Position numbers and translations under genes: made by a program. Shown piece after piece: positions 26,479 to 35,438 of a stretch of 64,000 nt of DNA. This DNA is from Cytophagales bacterium (GTDB lineage: Bacteria; Bacteroidota; Bacteroidia; Cytophagales; Cyclobacteriaceae), in assembly GCA_017303795.1 (NCBI GenBank), contig JAFLBR010000003.1, positions 186,001-250,000 of the forward strand. The letters are read 5' to 3'. Each line of letters begins with the position of its first letter. Within the stretch, counting starts at the first letter, position 1. The notes beneath the pieces were generated by a model, which made no database searches, had not been told where the DNA came from, and was given only the letters and a program-made list of their open reading frames with translations.

Positions 26479-27552
26479 GTGAATCGTATCCAGCAAATAA
26501 TATTGCACCTGGCCGGTTGGGCAATTTTTATAACATTGCCGATTCTTTTCTTTCCTGGACCAAAAGATATTCTGGTATTGTTTGGTGGCCCGAAAGGTCT
26601 GATAGAATTTTTTAGATACTCATTCCTGATTGGTTACTTCTATCTTAATTATCACGTGCTGGCACCTCGCTATTACTTCAACAAGAAGTTTTGGCAATTA
26701 ACGTTAGTAACACTTGGCATTTACTTTCTGATTATAATCTTACCTGCGTGGATAGTTCCAGACAAAGGTTTTCCGAGACCTGACACAATGGACGAAGGTT
26801 TTACACCAACCAATAAGCCTGCAACTGATATGGGGCCACACCCCGCTCCTTTTCAGGAACCTGAAATTCTGAGAGAAATTACATTCCGGTTAGGGCGCCA
26901 CAGTTTGTTGTTCACATTGGTGTTTCTATTCTCGCTCATGCTGCGAATCAACAATCAACTGCGGCACGCAGAAGCAGCTCGCCAAAAAGCTGAACTTGCA
27001 TATCTCCACGCACAGATTAACCCACATTTTCTATTCAACACATTAAACAGTATTTATTCGCTGGCCCTGCAAAAAGCGGATAGCACCGCACAAGCCGTTG
27101 TCAAACTTTCAAACATGATGCGGTATGTGCTTACTGAAGCCGTGCACGATAAAGTTTCCTTAACTAACGAATTGGCCTACCTGAATAACTATATAGAACT
27201 ACAACGACTGCGTTTGTCGGACTCCGTCACATTAACTGTCAATATCGATACTCCCCGCAATGGTGAGCAAATTGCGCCTATGTTGATTGTGCCCTTTATT
27301 GAAAATGCGTTTAAGTATGGTGTTAATCCCGAGCAACAATCTGAAATAACCATTCTGATCAAATTGGAGTATATGGCCTTGTTCTGCGAAATAAAAAACA
27401 AAAAAGTTAGTTTGGGTAATGGAGACAAAACTCAAATGGGAATTGAAAATGTGCGCCAACGATTGCAGTTAGTATATCCACAAAAACATACTTTGGATAT
27501 TAAACAATCAGAGCATGATTTTGCCGTTTACCTTTCAATTATACTTGAATAA
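26479..27552 (+). CDS. LytS-type sensor histidine kinase
   Basis: 357 residues starting with GTG two bases after the stop of the methyltransferase gene. Four hydrophobic segments (about 9-26, 45-63, 73-92, 142-157) precede a His_kinase domain with the phosphoacceptor His183 in NPHFLFNTLNS, and an ATP domain with VPFIENAFKYGV and MGIENVRQRL. There is no large extracytoplasmic sensor domain, only a short loop rich in Pro (about 93-130). It signals to the LytTR response regulator whose gene overlaps its stop by one base. Confidence 0.9.
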   Translation: MNRIQQIILHLAGWAIFITLPILFFPGPKDILVLFGGPKGLIEFFRYSFLIGYFYLNYHVLAPRYYFNKKFWQLTLVTLGIYFLIIILPAWIVPDKGFPRPDTMDEGFTPTNKPATDMGPHPAPFQEPEILREITFRLGRHSLLFTLVFLFSLMLRINNQLRHAEAARQKAELAYLHAQINPHFLFNTLNSIYSLALQKADSTAQAVVKLSNMMRYVLTEAVHDKVSLTNELAYLNNYIELQRLRLSDSVTLTVNIDTPRNGEQIAPMLIVPFIENAFKYGVNPEQQSEITILIKLEYMALFCEIKNKKVSLGNGDKTQMGIENVRQRLQLVYPQKHTLDIKQSEHDFAVYLSIILE

Positions 27553-28241
27553 TGAAAGCAATAGCACTAGACGATGAGTTACCCGGCCTACAGGTAATTG
27601 AAACATTCTGCAAACAAACAGGCTGGCTTCAATTGGATAAGACCTTTACGCAACCATCGCTGGCGCTCAAACACCTGGAACAATTTCCGGTGGATATTTT
27701 ATTTCTGGATATTCAAATGCCTTCTGTCTCCGGACTTGAATTCTCTAAACAAATTAAACAAAACACGCAGGTAATTTTTACAACGGCTTTTAGCGAATTT
27801 GCTGTTGAGGGATTTACGCTCAAAGCAACTGACTATTTATTAAAACCATTTACGTACGACCGCTTCGAACAAGCAATAGCAAGAGCCAAAGAACAATACG
27901 AATTGCGTAATCAATCTAACAATCCTGCCGACAATTATTTATTTGTCCGAGCCGATTACAAGTTGATCAAGATCCCAACCGATCAGATTTTATTTATTGA
28001 AGGCCTGGACGACTACATCAGGATTCACATGAAAGATCAACGGCCGGTTATTGCCCGAATGACCATGAAAACGGTAATGGATAAACTTGCTCCGGTTGAT
28101 TTTATTCGTGTTCACCGCTCCTACATCGTACCGTTCAAACGGGTTTCAAATGTTCGTAATAAGATTATTTCATTAGAGAGTACCGAAATTCCAATAGGTG
28201 CTTCGTACGAAGAAGAGTTCTTTAAAAGATTTCAGGCGTAA
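27552..28241 (+). CDS. LytTR-family response regulator
   Basis: 229 residues. The receiver domain (1-120) has the acidic patch LDDE, phosphoacceptor Asp53 in FLDIQMPSVSG and Lys98 in YLLKPF. The C-terminal LytTR domain (about 130-229) has the pattern LFIEGLDDYIRIHM and FIRVHRSYIVPF, which binds DNA by beta strands. Start overlaps the kinase stop by one base (TAATG). Target genes are unknown; the methyltransferase upstream may be under its control because it shares the transcript. Confidence 0.93.
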   Translation: MKAIALDDELPGLQVIETFCKQTGWLQLDKTFTQPSLALKHLEQFPVDILFLDIQMPSVSGLEFSKQIKQNTQVIFTTAFSEFAVEGFTLKATDYLLKPFTYDRFEQAIARAKEQYELRNQSNNPADNYLFVRADYKLIKIPTDQILFIEGLDDYIRIHMKDQRPVIARMTMKTVMDKLAPVDFIRVHRSYIVPFKRVSNVRNKIISLESTEIPIGASYEEEFFKRFQA

Positions 28242-28362
28242 ACTCGTCTGCACATTTTACCTGTTAACCTCAATATTTTAATTGGGTTAAAATTTAAAGT
28301 AAGTTCCCAACCATTTTTCAGTAATATGCCGGTTTTAAAAACCTTATAGGTCTAAGCAGGGT

Positions 28363-29586
28363 TCAAACTCTCGCTGCCAATAGCAGCTCAATATTCTTAA
28401 ACTTCATTCCAAATTTTCGCGCAACCGATTCGTTGGTGAGTGACCCTTTGTACGTGTACACACCTTTCATAAACCACTTGTGCGAAAAAATCATTTCCTC
28501 TACACCACCTTCTTCAGCCGCCCGCAAGATAGTAGGTGTAAAAATATTACTCAAAGCAGTTGTTGCGGTAGTAGCTACCCGCGAAGCCACATTGGGCACA
28601 CAATAATGGATTATATCATGCTTGCGAAACACTGGCCTGTTTAAGGTTGTTGTTTCAGAGGTTTCAATGCAACCGCCCTGATCAATACTCAAGTCAATAA
28701 TTAAAGAATCAGGTTTCATTTGTTTCACCATTTCCTCCGACACCACATGCCTTACCTTACCTTTCTCTGCACGTAAGGCTCCAATTACCACATCCGCATT
28801 TTTTAAACTTTCACTTAGCGTAATAGTATCAATAGTAGAAGTATAAAACTGATGTCCCAACGTATGTTTGATTCTTCGCAGTTTATATAGATGATTATCG
28901 AACACCTGAATCTCTGCACCCAGACTCAAAGCCGCCCGTGCGGAATACTCGGCCACTGTTCCCGCACCAATAATCACCACTTTAGTCGGTGGCACTCCGG
29001 TAATCCCACCTAAAATTATTCCTTTGCCTTTATTAACCGTGCTTAAATATTCCGCTGCAATCAACATTACCGTACTGCCTGCAATCTCGCTCATGGCTCG
29101 CACAATTGGCATGCCACCTACTTTATCTTCAATAAACTCGTATGCTAATGCTGTTACTCTTTTTTTCAACAAAACATTTATACACTCTGGTTTAAGGTTG
29201 CCCATCTGCAAAGCTGAAATTAACGTTTGCCCAGGACGGAAGTACTCTAACTCATCTAATGTAGGCGGTTCAATCTTTAAAATAAACTCAGCTTTATATA
29301 CCTCATCGGGTGAGTAAACAATTTTTGCACCCGCCTCGCTGTATTGCCGGTCTGAAAATTTAGAACCTTCTCCAGCCATGGTCTCCACCCAAACTTCGTG
29401 GCCGTTATTTACTAATAACGCAACTGCATCAGGCGTTAAACTAATTCTGTTCTCCTGCAAAGAAACTTCGCGCGGCAATCCAATAAAAAACGAGCGCTTC
29501 GATTTTTTTACCGGCATCAATTCTTCCTGCGGATATAATCCAGATTTGGCAAGCGCCTCAAAACCGGTTTTCTTTTTCTCACTCAT
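28363..29586 (-). CDS. Alanine dehydrogenase-like protein lacking the catalytic histidine
   Basis: 407 residues, about 35 longer than bacterial alanine dehydrogenase owing to an N-terminal extension. The substrate arginine is present in ENRISLTP (Arg47), the lysine in LKIEPP (Lys104), the Rossmann loop in VVIIGAGTVAEYSA (204-217) and the active-site aspartate in IDQGG (Asp302). The catalytic histidine, expected in a Y-x-H motif after LFTYLHL of typical enzymes, reads SALQMGN here, so Ala125 and Gln127 replace Tyr and His. It belongs to the family by sequence, but alanine oxidation is doubtful. Its start overlaps the tsaE stop by four bases. Confidence 0.75.
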   Translation of the reverse strand: MSEKKKTGFEALAKSGLYPQEELMPVKKSKRSFFIGLPREVSLQENRISLTPDAVALLVNNGHEVWVETMAGEGSKFSDRQYSEAGAKIVYSPDEVYKAEFILKIEPPTLDELEYFRPGQTLISALQMGNLKPECINVLLKKRVTALAYEFIEDKVGGMPIVRAMSEIAGSTVMLIAAEYLSTVNKGKGIILGGITGVPPTKVVIIGAGTVAEYSARAALSLGAEIQVFDNHLYKLRRIKHTLGHQFYTSTIDTITLSESLKNADVVIGALRAEKGKVRHVVSEEMVKQMKPDSLIIDLSIDQGGCIETSETTTLNRPVFRKHDIIHYCVPNVASRVATTATTALSNIFTPTILRAAEEGGVEEMIFSHKWFMKGVYTYKGSLTNESVARKFGMKFKNIELLLAARV

Positions 29587-30020
29587 GACTGCATGCGATA
29601 ATAAATCGCTCTTGTATCGTTGTTAACTGTTTCAATTTTTACTTCAAATCGCTCGGGTGGCAAAAATGCACTTACTTTTTCGGCCCACTCGATCAAACAA
29701 AGGTTGCCCGATGTCAGGTACTCTTCAAAACCTAAATCAAGTGCTTCCGTATCGCGTTTTAACCTGTAAAAATCGAAGTGATAAACTTGCTTTTCACCCC
29801 GTCCATATTGGTTCACAATTGAAAACGTAGGACTGGTAACTGTATCCGCTATACCCAACTGTTTTACCAAGGCCTTTGCCAGAGTTGTTTTTCCACTTCC
29901 CATTTCTCCCTCAAGTAACCAAATCTTGTATGCCTTCCCTACACGCAACAATTCGTTCGCTATTTCAGGCAAACCCAAAAGTGCAATCGAATCACCACAC
30001 ATTACCCAACCGTCAGGCAT
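29583..30020 (-). CDS. tsaE: tRNA threonylcarbamoyladenosine biosynthesis ATPase
   Basis: 145 residues. Works with TsaB and TsaD to place threonylcarbamoyl on A37 of ANN-decoding tRNAs. The P-loop GEMGSGKTT is at residues 38-46, followed by SPTFSIVNQY and the family motif YHFDFYRL, then LIEWAEK. Length is close to the usual 150. The start overlaps the porX stop by 8 bases and its stop overlaps the next gene by 4, so all three are probably translated together. Confidence 0.95.
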   Translation of the reverse strand: MPDGWVMCGDSIALLGLPEIANELLRVGKAYKIWLLEGEMGSGKTTLAKALVKQLGIADTVTSPTFSIVNQYGRGEKQVYHFDFYRLKRDTEALDLGFEEYLTSGNLCLIEWAEKVSAFLPPERFEVKIETVNNDTRAIYYRMQS

Positions 30021-31572
30021 TTTTCGAAGTTAGCAAAATATATGGAATGATTACCTCTTCCAAGCTTACGCCCCCATGCTGGAAAGTATCTTTATAAAAA
30101 TTCACATAGTAATTATAGTTATTCGGGTAGGCAAAAAACTGGTCTTCAATTGCAAACACATAAGCCGTTGAAACATTGGTTTTAGGAAGGAAGAAACGCT
30201 CAGGTTTAGGCGCTTCAAAAATTTTATCTCCATCAAACCCCAAATTTTTACCTTGCTTGTATCGTAGGTTTGAGTTTACACTCTTATCTCCCACAATCTT
30301 AAAAGGTCGTTTTACCCGAACGGTACCGTGATCGGTTGTAATAATCAGCTTCACTTTTTTCTCAGCAATCTTCCGAAGTATATCAAACAAAGGCGAATGC
30401 ATAAACCACGACTTTGTTATGGAACGATACGCGGCTTCATCGGGCGCAAGCTCGCGTATCATGGCCATATCTGTACGGGCATGCGAAAGCATATCCACAA
30501 AGTTATATACGATTACGTTAAGGTCGTTATGAAACAAGTTGTTAATTGAATCGGCCAGATCGCGACCCTCTTCCAGTTTTTTAATTTTGTTGTATGAAAA
30601 TTTGATGTTCAGATTATTCTTGCGCACTTGCTTCGCCAGAAAATCATCTTCGAAATTATTTTTCGATTCATCCTCATCTTCGCCCACCCAAAGATCGGGA
30701 TGAGTTTTAGCCATTTCGGAAGGCATTAGCCCCGAGAAAATGGCATTACGTGCATAGGCAGTAGTGGTAGGTAAAATTGAATAGTACGACTCTTCTTGTT
30801 CAATGTTGAAGTATTCGCTTAACAAGGGCTCAATAATTTTCCATTGATCCCACCTAAGGTTATCGATCAACACAAAAAAGCAAGGCGTACCACTCTTCAA
30901 CTCCGGAAACACTTTCTTTTTCATGAGTTGATGTGAGAGCAATGGCCTATCTACATTCGGATTGTTAAGCCAGTTTTCGTAGTTGCGTTTTAAAAACCGA
31001 CAGAAGTTAACGTTGGCTTCCACCTTTTGCATCTCTAACACTTCGCCCATATCACGGTTGTCGGCTTCTTCCATCTGTAATTCCCAAAACACTAATTTCT
31101 TGTAGATGTCAGCCCACTGTTCATGATTCATGTCATCCAGAAATGCCATACTTATTTTTCTGAACTCTTGCTGATAACTGGAATTTGTCTTCTCAATTAC
31201 AAGACGCTTGTTATCCAGTATCTTTTTTATGGCCAGCAGAATCTGACTGGGATTAATAGGCTTGATCAGGTAATCGTCAATCTTAGCACCAATAGCCTCT
31301 TCCATAATCTGTTCCTCTTCGTTTTTGGTGATCATCACCACAGGCAGATTTGGTTTATGATTTTTAATCTGAGCAAGTGCTTCCAACCCCGACATACCGG
31401 GCATGTGTTCATCTAAAAACACAATATCGAAATGACGGGCTTCACTCAGTTCCACTGCTTCAGCACCATTATTTACAGGAGTAATGTCGTAACCGCGTTG
31501 TTGCAGAAACAAAATATGCGGTTTGAGTAAATCAATCTCATCGTCCGCCCACAAAATGCTATATCTTTGCAT
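30013..31572 (-). CDS. porX: Type IX secretion system response regulator PorX (receiver plus PglZ domain)
   Basis: 519 residues. The receiver domain (1-120) has Asp54 in VFLDEHMPGMSG and Lys104 in YLIKPINP. A helical linker leads to a PglZ/alkaline phosphatase-superfamily domain (about 205-519) with CFFVLIDNLRWDQW, TTDHGTVRVKRPF and the C-terminal HGGVSLEEVIIP. In Porphyromonas and Flavobacterium PorX controls type IX secretion gene expression and hydrolyses oligonucleotides; here no T9SS structural genes are adjacent. PorY, its kinase, is not in the window. The candidate -7 box TATCTTTG at 31562-31569 overlaps its start on the other strand and is probably chance. Confidence 0.94.
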   Translation of the reverse strand: MQRYSILWADDEIDLLKPHILFLQQRGYDITPVNNGAEAVELSEARHFDIVFLDEHMPGMSGLEALAQIKNHKPNLPVVMITKNEEEQIMEEAIGAKIDDYLIKPINPSQILLAIKKILDNKRLVIEKTNSSYQQEFRKISMAFLDDMNHEQWADIYKKLVFWELQMEEADNRDMGEVLEMQKVEANVNFCRFLKRNYENWLNNPNVDRPLLSHQLMKKKVFPELKSGTPCFFVLIDNLRWDQWKIIEPLLSEYFNIEQEESYYSILPTTTAYARNAIFSGLMPSEMAKTHPDLWVGEDEDESKNNFEDDFLAKQVRKNNLNIKFSYNKIKKLEEGRDLADSINNLFHNDLNVIVYNFVDMLSHARTDMAMIRELAPDEAAYRSITKSWFMHSPLFDILRKIAEKKVKLIITTDHGTVRVKRPFKIVGDKSVNSNLRYKQGKNLGFDGDKIFEAPKPERFFLPKTNVSTAYVFAIEDQFFAYPNNYNYYVNFYKDTFQHGGVSLEEVIIPYILLTSKNA

Positions 31573-31628
31573 GAGTTAATTTTAGAAACTTCTAAGTTAA
31601 ACGATATAATGCAATCTAAAGCTGTCGC

Positions 31629-32858
31629 TTGAACAAAAAGAAAATCATTAACGATCCTGTTTACGGTTTTATCGCTATACCAGGCGATTTGATTTATGAT
31701 TTGATTCAACATCCTTATTTTCAGCGACTGCGCTACATCAAACAGTTAGGATTAAGCGATCTGGTTTATCCAGGCGCGCATCATACTCGGTTTCACCATG
31801 CATTGGGTGCCATGCACCTGATGGATCGGGTATTGAAAACATTACAACAAAAAGGTGTAGAAATCTCAGATGCAGAAGCGGAAGCCGCTCAGGTTGCCAT
31901 TTTGCTGCACGACATCGGCCACGGCCCTTTTTCGCATGCACTGGAAGAAACATTATTGAAGGAAGTTAAGCATGAGAGCATTTCTTATCTCTTTATGCGC
32001 GAGCTGAATGCACGCTTCAACGGAGCATTAGATCTGGCCATTCAGTTTTTTCGAAACACCTATCCACGGAAGTTCTTTCATCAATTAATTAGCAGCCAGT
32101 TAGATATTGATCGGTTAGATTATTTAACCCGTGACAGTTTTTTTACGGGTGTAATGGAAGGTACCATTGGCGTAGATAGAATTGTGGCCATGTTAAATGT
32201 GCATAACGATGAACTTGTAGTAGAAGAAAAAGGTATTTACAGTATCGAAAATTTTTTACATGCCCGCAGGTTAATGTATTGGCAGGTTTACCTGCACAAA
32301 ACTGCACTAAGCGGAGAGCGCATGTTGGTAAACATTATTAGAAGAGCGCAGTACATAGTTCAGGCCGGTGAACCGCTTCCAGCCAGTGATGCATTAACCT
32401 GCTTGCTCAAAAAAGATTACCGCATTGAAGATTTTACAAACGACAAAGAGTTGCTTGATTTATTCGGGCAACTGGACGACCACGATATTTGGGGTGCAAT
32501 TAAACTTTGGCGCAACCATGCCGATGCTATCCTTTCTGGTTTATGTAATCGATTGGTGCAGCGTGAGTTGTTTCAGATTGTGCTCTCTGGCAACCCAATT
32601 AAAAAAAGCGAAGTAGAAAAAGTACGTCAGGAAATAGGCCAAGTATATGGCATTCTGCAAAAGGATACGCAGTACTTGTATTCGTATGGAACTGTAAGCA
32701 ATGAAGCCTACATTTCGGGAGGAAAGTCTATTAACATACTTACACGCAGCGGAGAGATATTGGACATTGCTCATGCATCTGATCTGCCCAGCATAAAGGC
32801 AATTAGCAAAATCGTAGAAAAAAACTATTTATGCTGGCCTAAAAACGTATTTTTGTAA
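31629..32858 (+). CDS. HD-domain phosphohydrolase
   Basis: 409 residues with a TTG start. The TTG at 31629 gives MNKKKIINDPVYGFIAIP, the usual N-terminus of this family; the nearest ATG upstream (31609) is out of frame and meets a stop after seven codons. The HD metal site is seen in RFHHALGAMHLM and LLHDIGHGPFSHALE, and in LDIDRLDYLTRDSF. Relatives include dNTP triphosphohydrolase-like proteins, but the substrate here is unknown. Divergent from porX by 56 bases and followed by lpxD 50 bases later. Confidence 0.88.
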   Translation: MNKKKIINDPVYGFIAIPGDLIYDLIQHPYFQRLRYIKQLGLSDLVYPGAHHTRFHHALGAMHLMDRVLKTLQQKGVEISDAEAEAAQVAILLHDIGHGPFSHALEETLLKEVKHESISYLFMRELNARFNGALDLAIQFFRNTYPRKFFHQLISSQLDIDRLDYLTRDSFFTGVMEGTIGVDRIVAMLNVHNDELVVEEKGIYSIENFLHARRLMYWQVYLHKTALSGERMLVNIIRRAQYIVQAGEPLPASDALTCLLKKDYRIEDFTNDKELLDLFGQLDDHDIWGAIKLWRNHADAILSGLCNRLVQRELFQIVLSGNPIKKSEVEKVRQEIGQVYGILQKDTQYLYSYGTVSNEAYISGGKSINILTRSGEILDIAHASDLPSIKAISKIVEKNYLCWPKNVFL

Positions 32859-32908
32859 AAGCACTTTTTAGAAAACGTAAAACTGTTTCGTAACACGCAA
32901 ATCAACCT

Positions 32909-33976
32909 ATGGAGTTTAGCATAGCGCAAATTGCAACCATGTTGGGCGGAGAGGTGAAAGGTGATGCATCGGGTAAAATATCGATGTTGGCTAAAATTCA
33001 GGATGCCAGAAAAGGTCAGGTTGCATTTCTATCCAACCCAAAATACGAGCAGTTCATTTACACCACACAAGCCAGTGCAGTAATTGTAAAAAAAGATTTT
33101 CAACCTAAGAAAGAACTTGAAACTGCACTTATCCTGGTGGATGATCCATACTCCAGTTTCACGGTATTATTAGAAGAATATCATAAGCTCATTTCGTTTC
33201 AGAAGAGTGGCATTGAACAACCCTCCTACCAAAGCGATACGGCTACAACCGGAAAAAATATTTATCGCGGAGCTTTCTCATACATCGGCAGCAATGTAAA
33301 AATTGGCGATAACGTAAAGATTTATCCGCATGTGTTTATTGGAGACAACACTATTGTTGGTAATAACACCATTCTGCATCCCAACGTAAAAATTTATGCC
33401 GACTCAAGAATTGGTAACAACTGTGTAATTCATGCCGGCACCGTAATTGGCAGCGATGGTTTTGGTTTTGCTCCGCAAGGCGATGGCACTTATAAAACCA
33501 TTCCGCAATTAGGCAATGTGCTGATTGAAGATAACGTAACCATTGGCGCGAATACCGTAATTGATTGTGCCACCATGTTTGGCGATTCAACTATCATCCG
33601 CCAAGGCGTAAAACTGGACAACCTGATTCAGATTGCCCACAATGTAGAGGTGGGAAAAAATACGGTTATAGCGGCTCAAACTGGAATCTCTGGCTCTTCT
33701 AAGGTGGGCGAAAACTCCATGATTGCAGGCCAGGTAGGTATTGCCGGGCATCTGGTGCTTGCCAATCGCACCCAAATTGGGGCCCAGGCCGGTATTTCAA
33801 AATCTGTAAAAGAAGAAGGCCAACAGTTGCTTGGTTACCCTGCTATTGATATAAAAGATTACTTCCGGTCGTATGCGGTTTTTAAACGATTACCTGAATT
33901 AAACGACCGCCTGCGCGAACTGGAGAAGAAAATGGCCGGTTTGGTGCCTTCCGAAGCAGACTCCGGCAATGCGTAA
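32909..33976 (+). CDS. lpxD: UDP-3-O-acylglucosamine N-acyltransferase
   Basis: 355 residues. The third acyl-transfer step of lipid A synthesis, adding a hydroxyacyl chain to the 2-amino group. An N-terminal uridine-binding domain (1-105) precedes the left-handed beta helix of hexapeptide repeats (about 110-310), with the catalytic histidine region in LIQIAHNVEVGKN and GSDGFGFAPQGDG. It ends 61 bases before lpxC-fabZ; that gap holds a good promoter match. Confidence 0.95.
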   Translation: MEFSIAQIATMLGGEVKGDASGKISMLAKIQDARKGQVAFLSNPKYEQFIYTTQASAVIVKKDFQPKKELETALILVDDPYSSFTVLLEEYHKLISFQKSGIEQPSYQSDTATTGKNIYRGAFSYIGSNVKIGDNVKIYPHVFIGDNTIVGNNTILHPNVKIYADSRIGNNCVIHAGTVIGSDGFGFAPQGDGTYKTIPQLGNVLIEDNVTIGANTVIDCATMFGDSTIIRQGVKLDNLIQIAHNVEVGKNTVIAAQTGISGSSKVGENSMIAGQVGIAGHLVLANRTQIGAQAGISKSVKEEGQQLLGYPAIDIKDYFRSYAVFKRLPELNDRLRELEKKMAGLVPSEADSGNA

Positions 33977-33991
33977 TGAACAGCTTAACAG

Positions 33992-34023
33992 TTTGGTAAT
34001 AGATACCTAACCCGTTAAATTTG
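33992..34023 (+). promoter_or_regulatory. Bacteroidota-type promoter for lpxC-fabZ
   Basis: TTTG at 33992-33995 and TAAATTTG at 34016-34023, separated by 20 bases, match the -33/-7 consensus TTTG-N19-21-TAnnTTTG completely. The start codon lies 14 bases after the -7 box, so the leader would be very short. This suggests that lpxC-fabZ, lpxA and the ABC ATPase can be transcribed apart from lpxD. Confidence 0.6.
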
Positions 34024-34037
34024 CGCACTTTTAGGCT

Positions 34038-35438
34038 ATGACGTTAAATCACAAGCAACAGACTATCAAGAAGTCAGTAACCCTTTCTGGGGTTGGGCTG
34101 CACACTGGGGTGCAAACCAACATGACTTTCTTGCCGGCAAAACCCAACCACGGTATAAAGTTTCAGCGCATTGATTTACCCGGCATGCCGATTATTGATG
34201 CCGACTGCGATCGCGTGGTAGATGTTTCGCGCGGAACAACCATTGAACAAAGCGGTGCCCGTGTAAGCACGATCGAACATACACTGGCAGCCCTTGTTGG
34301 CCTCGAAATAGATAATGTATTGATTCAACTGGATGGCCCCGAAGCTCCTATAATGGATGGAAGTTCGATTCAGTTTGTAAATATTTTAAAAGAAGCAGAA
34401 ACCGAAGAGCAAAATGCTTTGCGCGATTTTTACGAAGTGCAGGATAGTATCTTCTATCGCGAAGCCGCCCGCAATGTAGAGATTGCCGCGTTGCCGTTAG
34501 ATGATTACCGCGTAACGGTAATGATCGATTATAACTCACCGGTTTTAGGTAGCCAACACGCTTCTATAACCAACATTCGCCAGTTCGAAAAAGAAATTGC
34601 TTCGTGCCGCACCTTCTGCTTTTTACACGAACTGGAAATGCTTTACAAAAACAACTTGATTCGTGGTGGCGATTTGAACAATGCCATTGTGATTGTAGAT
34701 CGGGTGGTGGAAAATCACGAGTTGGAAAACATTGCCAAAATGTTGGGCAAACCGCGTGTAGAAGTAAAGAAAGAAGGCATTCTGAACAACATTGAACTTC
34801 GTTACAACAACGAACCCGCACGACATAAACTGTTGGATATAATTGGAGACCTGGCCTTGGCTGGAAGACCATTAAAAGCTCAGATTCTGGCTGCGCGCCC
34901 AGGCCATGCGGCTAACGTAGCGTTTGCCCGTAAGCTGAAAAAGCTGATGCAGGAAGACGACAAGAAAGGCCGGCCAAAATATAATCCCAGCCTGCCCCCG
35001 GTAATGGATATCAACAAGATTACCGGTACCCTTCCACACCGTTACCCCTTTCTGCTTATCGATAAAGTAATTTACCTCGATAACGAAACTGTAGCCTGTG
35101 TAAAAAACGTAACCTATAACGAACCCTTTTTTCAAGGTCACTTCCCCGGCAACCCGGTAATGCCCGGAGTGCTGCAGGTAGAAGCGATGGTACAAACCGG
35201 AGGTATTCTGGTGCTTAACACTGTGCCCGATCCTGAAAACTACTGGACCTACTTTTTGGGAATAGAGAATTTCAGATTCCGGAAAATGGTATTGCCGGGA
35301 GATACGCTTGTAATACAGTGCGATTTGATTGCCCCCATTAAACGGGGCATCGCCAAAATGTATGGCCGCGGGTATGTTGGTAACAGTTTAGTATGTGAAG
35401 GCTCCATGACAGCCAGTATTGTTAGAAAAGATTCATGA
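34038..35438 (+). CDS. lpxC-fabZ: Bifunctional UDP-3-O-acyl-N-acetylglucosamine deacetylase / 3-hydroxyacyl-ACP dehydratase
   Basis: 466 residues. The LpxC part (1-about 305) removes acetate from UDP-3-O-acyl-GlcNAc, the committed lipid A step; zinc and catalytic residues are seen in STIEHTLAAL (His81) and RHKLLDIIGDLAL (His263, Asp267). The FabZ part (about 320-466) dehydrates 3-hydroxyacyl-ACP, with LPHRYPFLLIDKV and GHFPGNPVMPGVLQVEAM (His368, Glu382). This fusion is typical of Bacteroidota. It overlaps lpxA by four bases. Confidence 0.97.
   Translation: MTLNHKQQTIKKSVTLSGVGLHTGVQTNMTFLPAKPNHGIKFQRIDLPGMPIIDADCDRVVDVSRGTTIEQSGARVSTIEHTLAALVGLEIDNVLIQLDGPEAPIMDGSSIQFVNILKEAETEEQNALRDFYEVQDSIFYREAARNVEIAALPLDDYRVTVMIDYNSPVLGSQHASITNIRQFEKEIASCRTFCFLHELEMLYKNNLIRGGDLNNAIVIVDRVVENHELENIAKMLGKPRVEVKKEGILNNIELRYNNEPARHKLLDIIGDLALAGRPLKAQILAARPGHAANVAFARKLKKLMQEDDKKGRPKYNPSLPPVMDINKITGTLPHRYPFLLIDKVIYLDNETVACVKNVTYNEPFFQGHFPGNPVMPGVLQVEAMVQTGGILVLNTVPDPENYWTYFLGIENFRFRKMVLPGDTLVIQCDLIAPIKRGIAKMYGRGYVGNSLVCEGSMTASIVRKDS

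Noticed and set aside
28336-28372. Stretch resembling a tRNA T-arm and 3' end (GGTTCAAACTC)
   Set aside because: It overlaps the stop codon of the dehydrogenase gene and no acceptor stem or anticodon arm can be formed upstream.
31562-31569. TATCTTTG as the promoter of the HD-domain gene
   Set aside because: No TTG at the -33 distance and it overlaps the start codon of porX on the other strand.
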